Positions 56,672 to 64,000 of a DNA stretch of 64,000 bases are shown here, piece after piece. A program made the position numbers and the translations under genes. The notes beneath the pieces are model-generated. The model made no database searches, was not told the DNA's origin, and was given only the letters and a program-made list of their open reading frames with translations. Numbering within the stretch: position 1 is the first letter of the stretch; each line of letters begins with the position of its first letter. This stretch comes from Antedon mediterranea (taxonomy: Eukaryota; Echinodermata; Crinoidea; Comatulida; Antedonidae): NCBI RefSeq assembly GCF_964355755.1, contig NC_092678.1, positions 15,970,922 to 16,034,921 on the forward strand, written 5' to 3'.

Positions 56672-58354
56672 CTACTCCCCAGCGGGCGGGCTACAGTATA
56701 CTATATAGGGCCTAGGCTAGCTAGCTAGGCTTCTTAGACGGTGACCAGGCACCACCTAAAACTAACTATAAACATCGAAGTCGCATTTGGATATTCGAAA
56801 TTGTTAACATAATTACATTAACGGTAAGTGATTCATAAATTTTTATGAATTTTACACAAATATTAACGAAAACGAAGGCTTATTATTATTCGAAGGCTCG
56901 CTCGCTGTTGGTATTTTTTCTGTTGAATTACCGTCGTGGATTGCATGCATTGCGTGGATTGCGTGTAATATGCGTGCATTGCGTGCCTCGTTGACTCGCA
57001 CTTTGGCAACACTCCCAGATTGACGGGCCAGGAATGATGGTAGTGCCCAGTATACAGTGTAGTTTAGCCTCAAGGCAATACCATGTAGCTGGATTAGCTT
57101 GGAGAAATACACTAGACATTTCATGAGATTTGGTGTGTGATGATTCAGTTTGATAATTAGCTGTGAAAAAAATTTGTTGAATTATGAAAAAAATATTGCA
57201 AAATATAACAAGGAAGTTATACTATAGTATAATTAAGGGGTAACTGTAAAATATATTATAATTATAAATGCAATGAGAATTACTATTACTACTAATATTA
57301 TGTATACAATACAATATTACAGTTAAATTCATAGGTCGATATTATTTTATTATTATAAGGAAATCTGTTTTAGAATGAGAAAAAACCGTCCCAACCTAGA
57401 TTTGAACCCAGCTATCAATAAAGCTATAGCTATTGGTACGAGTTGACCAATTATTTGGGTACGAGTTAGCCAAGTTTGGTACGAGTTGACATGGGTACGT
57501 TACGGGTTGACCAGCACCCTAGAATACGGATAAAGATCAACCCGTACCCCCATGCCGACTCGTTCCCATCCCATGGTAGAATACTACTTACATGTTAGTT
57601 TAGCCTAGCTGGGCTAACCTACCTCACCTCTCACATGCCCTCCTGAAAAAACGCGACCGAAATTACTGGAACCCTACCCTAGCCTACTAGACCTAGATAG
57701 TAGTGATCCGTAGTACCATGGAACTATAATAAATGGTAGACGTATTAGTACTGTGTAGTATATGTTAACATGTCTGGCTCTACGAGGCCTTTTTATGCTC
57801 ATATGATGACTTTTTTGGGCGTCCCAATGTAGGCCTATGCTATGCCTATAGCTAGGACAGATTTCCCATTCCTGCAGGCCTGTAGCCTATGCTCTAGTAG
57901 GGCGGCCGAGTGTACTCTGGTCGATTCACCCCTGGTTGGCTCGTACCCATTTCAACTCGTACTTAAATTCCTACCCTAAACTTGTATCCAACCAAATAAT
58001 TGGTTGATTTCCCGCTAGACTAGTAGGCCTAGCCTAGCTACAATATTCATTATGCCCTGCTAAAAAGGTAGATGAGCTACTAGACTAATTACGTAATTCG
58101 TATAATAATAACAATAATTGACTAGAAGGCCTAAAAGCGGCGGAAAATACCTATCCATTCTTGCAGGGCAGTACGAAAACCTGCCTATGGTTGTACATCA
58201 TTGTAAATTGTCGACACACACTGTGCTACAGACAGTGTACCGTGTGTTAAAAGTACAGCATTTATAGCAGACAGCAACGTGTATAACTTGCTATAGTTTT
58301 ACAGATAGCACCTGTGGACAGTAGCATAATTGGGTGTTGCGTTGCTAAATGGAG
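56672..58354. other. Unassigned region with simple repeats
   Basis: GGCCTAG words around 56705-56735 and 57830-58040, a run of GCATTGCGTG-type repeats at 56940-56990, and several 'GGTACGAGTT(G/A)ACC' repeats at 57436-57520 that recur in inverse form near 57940. A B-box-like GGGTTCAAATCTAGG occurs on the minus strand at 57395-57412. No convincing gene. Confidence 0.4.
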
Positions 58355-58805
58355 TTTATTTATTTATTTATTTACCAGATTTCTATAGCGCCCTTTTCAT
58401 GAAAACTCATGCTCAAAGGCGCTTCACATCATAAAGACAAACATCATAAGCAATAATTACAAAAGTAACCTCAAATTATTCGAAATAAGATTTTTTAAAC
58501 TAAGTTATAAATATTCTTACTGTACATTAATTAAAATCACATAAAATAGAAAAATAAAATGAACGATATACAAAATAGGTCGGAATTTCTTAAACTACGA
58601 TTACAAAAATACAATTTATTTACATATTAATTATTATTTAATTTATTTATTTTATTTATTTATTTATTTTTTTTAATTTTAATTTAATTTAATTAAATTG
58701 ATTAAAAATATTATTGCACAGTAATTGACCAAACAAATTGCAGTAGAAAAATACAAGATTACAAAAATAGGCATCAATATACTATATACTATATTCAAAT
58801 TGAAA

Positions 58806-59297
58806 TCAATCATTGTTGTAGTATGACACAAATAAGTGTGTTTTAAGTTCCCCCTTAAAAATGTTCAAGGAAGAAGCACTGCGGAGCTGGTATGGAAGAG
58901 CATTCCATAGAGTCGGCGCGGCCTTCATGAAACACCTTTCACCATACGATTTGGTTTTAACTCTAGGAACACATAAAGTAAAAGAATCCTGTGATCGTAA
59001 TGGCCTATTTGGTTGATAAACCTTCAGCATATCATTGATGTAAGTCGGCTCCTGATCATGCAATGCCTTGAAGGTGTGTACAAGTAACTTATACTTTATG
59101 CGTGCCTGCACCGGTAGCCAATGGAGCTCCTTTAAAATAGGTGTAATGTGGTCATATTTACAGGTTTTCGTAATTATTCGCGCTGCCGTATTCAGGACTT
59201 TTTGTAATTTATCAATAGTTGTAGTCGGCAGACCATAAAGTAAGGCGTTACAATAGTCCATACGAGAGATCACCAGCGACTGTATCAATGATTTCAT
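58806..59297 (-). pseudogene. LINE ORF2 C-terminal region (frameshifted)
   Basis: 163 residues: SLVISRMDYCNALLYGLP, LKELHWLPVQARIKYKL, then PRVKTKSYGERCFMKAAPTL and WNALPYQLR, all hallmark L2/CR1 tail motifs. Separated from the RT by a frame break at 59298-59302. Confidence 0.8.
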
Positions 59298-59301
59298 GGC
59301 A

Positions 59302-60594
59302 TCATGTTAGATGACGTCGGATATGAGAGATGTTACGTAAGTGCATATAACACTGCCTCGAGATCGATTGTACATGTGAATCCATAGTAAGATGTTTGTC
59401 GAATATTACTCCGAGGTCTCTCACAGTCGACGTTGGTTTTAGAACTATGTTTCCGACATTCACGTCCAAATTTATACTGGTCTTAGTGTACCGTGACGAA
59501 AAGAGTATCACTTCCGTTTTTCCTTCATTTAATTTCAGTATGTTTTGGGTCATCCATACCTTGACATCTGAAACACATTTTTCCATCGAAATTAGAGCAG
59601 ATTGTATTTCTGACTTGTCATTTGGGCGAAAAGAAACGTACATTTGCGTATCATCCGCATACAACTGGTAGCCGAGTCCATGTCGCCGAACGATGTCTCC
59701 AATGGGTTTTGTGTACATCGAATAAAACTTTGGTCCAAGGACCGATCCTTGCGGTACTCCATATTTAAGGGGAAGTGGATTCGAACGCGCATTATTAATG
59801 AACACTGATTGATAACGATCCTTCAGATAAGATGAAATCCATGCTAGGGCATTTCCACGTACTCCAAAATGATGATAAAGCCGTTGAAGTAGTGTCTGAT
59901 GGTCGATCGTATCAATGGCGGCTGAAAGGTCAAGTAGTATAAGCGCAGAAGCGTAACCCTTGTCTAGAGACGTGATAATGTCACTTTGGACCTTCAGAAG
60001 GGCAGTCTCCGTTGAGTGAAATTTCCTGTATACCGACTGATAGCACTCATGAACGCCATTAATTACAATGTGTTCTTCTAGGCTTGCGTCAACAACTTTT
60101 TCAAGGATTTTGGACATGAATGGTAAGTTAGATACAGGTCTATAGTTCTTGAGAGTCTCCGGATCTAGGTTACGTTTCTTTATGAGAGGTTTAAGAAGCC
60201 CATGTTTAAAATCACGTGGAACGTAACCCGTCTGTAGTGATACATTGACGATAGCTGTTATCAAAGGCAGAAGTTCCTCAAGGCACTCCTTCAGGAGCCA
60301 TGTCGGTAGAAGATCTAATTCACATGACTTACTCTTTGATTTTAGGATGATTGTTCGCACTTCGTCTAGAGAAACCGTCGTATATTCCACTAATGGTGTT
60401 GCATCAAACGTGGTCTCTCCAGGATCTCTCTCTTGAGCATTAACTTTGTCAACATTCGCCGATATATCATGACGAATATCTGCAATTTTAGAATTAAAGA
60501 AGGAATTAAAGTCCTCGGAGAGTTCTTTGGCGCATGTGCGTTTCGGTAGAGTCGGGTCATCAGTTTCACCGAATAGATGTCTTGACAACAACAC
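59302..60594 (-). CDS. LINE ORF2 reverse transcriptase (L2/CR1 type)
   Basis: 430 residues with ordered RT motifs: CELDLLPTWLLKECLEELLP, GLLKPLIKK, LKNYRPVSNLPFMSKILEKV, LLDLSAAIDTIDH, KYGVPQGSVLGPKFYSMYT, catalytic LYADDTQMYVS and VRDLGVIFDKHL. The first catalytic box reads LSAAIDT where L2 usually has LSAAFDT, a likely weakening substitution. Upstream it overlaps another frame (60390-60857), marking a frameshift around 60590. Confidence 0.85.
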   Translation of the reverse strand: MLLSRHLFGETDDPTLPKRTCAKELSEDFNSFFNSKIADIRHDISANVDKVNAQERDPGETTFDATPLVEYTTVSLDEVRTIILKSKSKSCELDLLPTWLLKECLEELLPLITAIVNVSLQTGYVPRDFKHGLLKPLIKKRNLDPETLKNYRPVSNLPFMSKILEKVVDASLEEHIVINGVHECYQSVYRKFHSTETALLKVQSDIITSLDKGYASALILLDLSAAIDTIDHQTLLQRLYHHFGVRGNALAWISSYLKDRYQSVFINNARSNPLPLKYGVPQGSVLGPKFYSMYTKPIGDIVRRHGLGYQLYADDTQMYVSFRPNDKSEIQSALISMEKCVSDVKVWMTQNILKLNEGKTEVILFSSRYTKTSINLDVNVGNIVLKPTSTVRDLGVIFDKHLTMDSHVQSISRQCYMHLRNISHIRRHLT

Positions 60595-60857
60595 AGCTGC
60601 CTGTGATTTCGATCACAAGCAGCTATCTTTTCAGAATAGTAATCGATTCTAGATTTATGTAGTAGTCGATTTACGATTGAGCACTGACCACGATAGTGTT
60701 GATGATCGACTGCGAGTTTGGTCTTGCGCCATTTGCGCTCTAATTTCCGTCGAAGATGCTTGGCTTCGTGGAGATGATCAGTGTACCAAGGACAATTAGG
60801 TCTCTGCACGATAACCTTAGTACGTAAAGGTGCATGTTTGTCAATTAATGATCGCAA
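60390..60857 (-). pseudogene. LINE ORF2 linker (between endonuclease and RT)
   Basis: Starts RSLIDKHAPLRTKVIVQRP, then CPWYTDHLHEAKHLRRKLER and ends losing register after YYSEKIAACDRNHRQLC. These are standard L2/CR1 linker motifs. Its upstream codons lie beyond the inserted element, at 61818 onward. Confidence 0.78.
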
Positions 60858-60866
60858 TGAAATATC

Positions 60867-61817
60867 TAGACTTGCCCCAAGTCTGTATATCTTTTTTTTT
60901 ATTTATTTGTTTTTATTTCGACCGCGATTTTTGTCTGAAAATACAGACTTGTGAAACACGTATAGAAATCGATTTGCAGACCGCAAACATACGATAAGAA
61001 TGACGTAGGTTATCATACCGTATTTGGCTATATGGGGCGGGCGGTATGTAAATATGGATTTCGAATCAACCAATGATCATTTTGTTTCAAAATGAAAGAG
61101 ATCGAGTACGTAGGCCTACCAGTGCTTAATGTACGATCGAGACTGTTGAAATATAAAATAGTAATGCCAAGTTGTTTTGTTTATTAATTGTTTAGTCCTT
61201 GGCCTAGGCCTCTTTCGTAGGTCCTACTCAACTCGCACGTATGACCTGCCAAATAAAACGCCAATGAAGTAGGCCTACATACCACCGGAACACAACAGGG
61301 CTACACCACCACACAGAACAGGACAGGGTCTGGGTGGGAATTAAATCAAAATTATCTCCGCGTAATAAATGATCCATTCAATATTTGATTTGCGGAGAAG
61401 GTAGCCTATCATATATCAAGACGAGTTTTCATGTTTCAAAGATCCCATCAAATGTTTACCAGACTACTAGGCATATAAAATAATTTCTAGCCTTCAGAAC
61501 TTTCATCAATGTACCAAGTACACATTGTCTAAACGTAACATAGCGCATGCGCATTATCTTAGTTGTTGAGTCTTTGAAATTCTTAAATATGAATATTTAA
61601 ACGGTGTACGAGAGAGTAGCCAATCGCATGCAGCTGAAACTAGTCAACCGGATAATCGTATGCACCAAGAATTCTTGGTGTCAAACCACGTGACTTGTGC
61701 GTGTTTCCCCAGACGGAGTATCCAAAATCAAGTAGTATACGTATGAAACGCCATATGTGCCAAAATATTTATCTTTTAACTAATATTAAGACAAAACTCC
61801 GTCTGGAACCCAGACTA
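60867..61817. mobile_element. 951-bp non-autonomous element with palindromic ends and 9-bp duplication
   Basis: Perfect 9-bp direct repeats TGAAATATC flank it (60858-60866 and 61818-61826). The left end TAGACTTGCCCCAAGTCTG and right end CCGTCTGGAACCCAGACTA are each hairpins and imperfect inverses of each other (TAG-CT core). No coding sequence is seen. The 9-bp duplication suggests a Mutator-like or similar family; a class cannot be fixed from the ends alone. It interrupts the LINE between STYDIS and RSLIDK. Confidence 0.8.
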
Positions 61818-62948
61818 TGAAATATCATATGTGGACAACAGTTCATCGACAGGATTTAATAACGATGTCGAAGAGACGAATGACTGGATATCTTTCCGAA
61901 ACGTATCAACATCGATGGCTCGTAACTTGCGGAAGGTAACCTTCTTATAGATCGGACTAGGTTTCGCTATAGCTGTTCTAAAATGAACGGCAAGTTGACA
62001 AGTCATTTTCCCACTTTCATCAGAAAGGCCTGGATCGGTTACTGAGATATTAGATACCATACAGCTTGTATCCCTAACAATAACTACATCCAATGTGTGA
62101 CCATGGTTGTGTGTCGGGTCCTTCACAAGTTGTTTTAGACCATGCGACTCAAGAATATCAACAAAACGCTGAGAGTTACGATCTTCCGCGACATCTAAAT
62201 GGAAATTAAGATCTCCTAGAATTAGAATGTCTTTTGGAATTGTTACATACGAGGAGAGAAACGTAGACCATTCATCGAAAAAATCACTGATCTTTAGGCC
62301 GTTTACAGTAGATGGTGGCGGATGATAAACAGTGGCAACGCGCAATATCACACCATCTATATCAACATCACAGTCCATGTATTCAAATTGAGTAAATCCT
62401 CTATCTTTGCTGGAACGTACAATTTTGGTTTTTATTGATGTTTTGGTCAATAAAGCTACTCCACCGCCATATCGACAGGGACGTGGTATATGCTTAAAAT
62501 CGTAACCTGATGGAACTAATTCTCTTATAGAGGCTTTATCAATAGACGTTCCCAGCCAAGTTTCAGTTATAGATAAAATGTCGAGATCATTAGTTGATAT
62601 AAAATCATTGATAGATAGAGTTTTATTCTTGACTGACCGTGCGTTGAAACAACATACATTAAGCTGTTGTTTAATTGGAATGTTCTTATTTACTTGACAT
62701 TTCACAATGACACGGTTACGTTCATTCATATACGTCGGATAGTGTTTGTTAAAATGTGCTTTAGTTCTTTTAGTTATTCTCACGGATATCCTTCTTTTCA
62801 TTTTGCAACCAGCTTTGGTCCCGCGAACTGTAGGGACTGTTCGGCATATACCAAAGGCCTTCATTGTTCTATACAGTTTACTAGGCACAGGTGTAACCGT
62901 AGCTGGCCGGCATAACTGCATGAATGCATGACTAGAATACCTAAGCAT
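61818..62948 (-). CDS. LINE ORF2 N-terminus: AP endonuclease with altered catalytic His
   Basis: 377 residues. After a basic leader the endonuclease reads LNVCCFNARSVKNK, LSITETWLGTS, RYGGGVALLTKTS, VATVYHPPPS, LILGDLNFHLD and DPGLSDESGKMTCQLAVHF. The last motif is normally SDH; here the histidine position is glutamate, so cleavage activity is doubtful. The stop of this frame lies inside the inserted 951-bp element, just after the duplication. Confidence 0.82.
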
Positions 62949-63090
62949 AGTTAGTTAGGCTTACCGTTACTCGAATTAAGATTTTCAAAAGCAAGTAAAA
63001 TCCACCTTCCTGTTACAAATTAAATAGCGCTACAATATCTTGGTAACAACTATCATCATCTGTACAAACTATCTACTTTATTTTGTCGTC

Positions 63091-64000
63091 TTATGAAATT
63101 CTATTACATATTAGTCTAGAGTAGCGAATGTGCAGCCCGTACATCAGCGCAGCCAGTCTATATTTATTTAGTGATTTAGTGATGTGGTAAACAGAATAAT
63201 GATCAGAAACATCGGCAATAACAACACCCGATTTTATATAATGAGTAAAAACGTTAGTGAAAATGTTATCAATTAAGGAAGCTGTTGAAGGGGTAATTCT
63301 GGTGGGTCTATCGATAAGAGGAAACATATTATGGTTATAAAAAATAGAGAGGAACTCATTAATAATGTGATTGTCATTAGAATGTAGAAGGTCAAGATTA
63401 AAATCACCGGATATATAACATTGTTTTTCTTCAGTATTAATTTTTGTGAGACAATTTGTAAGATCATAAAAAAATGTTTCAATATTGGTACAATGAGCAC
63501 GATATATATTGCCAACGACAATGTTTTTCCTACCGGGAACTGTTATTTCGATAAAGATAGATTCAGAATGATCAAAGTGCTCAGACGGTTTGTCAATTAA
63601 TTTTAAATCATTCCGGATTCGAAATAAGATTGTATTATGAACATAGATAACAACACCACCACTTCTTCTTCCACAGCGTGGTGTATTAACCAAGTTATAG
63701 TTATCTATGTGGATTAAATTGGAACCATCTTCTTTAAACCAGGTTTCTGATAAAGCTAGAATCGAAAAGGTATGCCTTAAACTAGTGATGAACGTGCTAA
63801 TTAGATCAACGTTTTTATTGAAACTTCGTGGATTTATATGTAAGATGGAAAAGTCCTTTTCACATGTAGCTGAGATGTTATGATCAAAGGTATAAGAACA
63901 TGAATGTGGTATGTCATAATCAATTTAATTATTAGAGTTATTTATCACATCGTTAAAGAAAAATGGATTCAATTTCAGATTTAACATTCTATTATATTCA
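63091..64000 (-). pseudogene. AP endonuclease fragment of another LINE
   Basis: Reading from the right edge: FSILALSETWFKEDGSN, CGRRSGGVVIYVHNT, VGNIYRAHCTN, YISGDFNLDLLH and ADVSDHYSVYH, so the catalytic residues are present and the protein is related to the CR1-like endonuclease at 38224-39321. An in-frame stop lies near 63928. The frame turns unrelated after SLNKY (about 63165), where the L2-type LINE begins, so that element probably inserted into this one. Confidence 0.75.

Larger units (their letters stand above)
58355..63165 (-). mobile_element. L2/CR1-type LINE, near full length, interrupted
   Basis: The 3' tail at the left is (TTTA)n (58356-58373), preceded on the element's strand by AAGCGCCTTTGAGCATGAG, a hairpin-like 3' UTR motif characteristic of L2/CR1 elements. 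Endonuclease (61818-62948), linker, RT (59302-60594) and C-terminal end (58806-59297) follow in order with two frameshifts. A 951-bp element splits it at 60867-61817. The 5' boundary near 63165 is estimated from where the neighbouring LINE's endonuclease frame stops matching. Confidence 0.8.

Noticed and set aside
57390-57440. B-box-like GGGTTCAAATCTAGG on the minus strand
   Set aside because: No complete cloverleaf; the stem GCTAT/ATAGC encloses a 10-base loop. Not a credible tRNA.

Overview
The window is invertebrate animal DNA, AT-rich and crowded with mobile elements. The recurring GGCCTAG/TAGGCCTA words, CR1/L2 and Tx1-type non-LTR retrotransposons, Helentron-like elements and a RAG1/Chapaev-like transposon suggest an invertebrate deuterostome, most likely an echinoderm. 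That lineage call is inference. No bacterial genes, rRNA, convincing tRNA or CRISPR are seen.

Host layer: on the minus strand lie five 72-bp exons, each encoding one 24-residue leucine-rich repeat (LRR). They sit at 50778-50849, 34225-34296, 31834-31905, 8161-8232 and 4471-4542, with a decayed sixth at 7291-7367. Every intact one has a TTTTCAG or TTTTTCAG acceptor, a GTGAGT donor and phase-2 boundaries on both sides, so any subset would splice in frame. Introns around the exons are paralogous (1-1048 with 8370-9543; 4050-6400 with 31420-33740 and 47480-49060; 49200-52000 with 3850-5300 and 6560-6830). The host locus is therefore a tandemly duplicated LRR-exon array spread over at least 46 kb.

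Mobile layer, left to right: a 2.7-kb long-TIR element (1099-3843). A Tx1/L1-type LINE (9544-20145) carrying a 5.2-kb decayed DNA transposon (10918-16143). A second long-TIR element (20184-29366) holding a nest of Helentron-like non-autonomous elements (22837-29208). A 5'-truncated LINE with a 7-bp target duplication (29490-31415). A small TIR element (34343-47370) invaded by a 12.4-kb DNA transposon (34843-47240), itself invaded by a CR1-like LINE (35844-41523). TA-flanked MITEs. A rearranged LTR retrotransposon with an inverted integrase and a 3' LTR (53519-56671). An L2/CR1-type LINE (58355 to about 63165) interrupted by a 951-bp element, and an endonuclease fragment of another LINE running off the right edge.

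The most notable system is the 34843-47240 transposon. Its multi-exon plus-strand gene encodes a DDE transposase with RAG1-core-like features: an aspartate in a GGDKGG motif, an aspartate in a WGDYDFL motif followed by a C-x4-C pair, an H-x4-H motif, and a glutamate in an LLAEQG motif. Both this element and its decayed relative at 10918-16143 have bipartite ends: CACAGCTG, a spacer, then GCGCCCTC. The spacer is 33-34 bp at one end and 24 bp at the other, and each element is flanked by a different perfect 4-bp target duplication (ACAC, CGCT). The asymmetric heptamer/nonamer-like layout recalls RAG recombination signals, but the 4-bp duplication points to a Chapaev-like relative rather than classical Transib or ProtoRAG.
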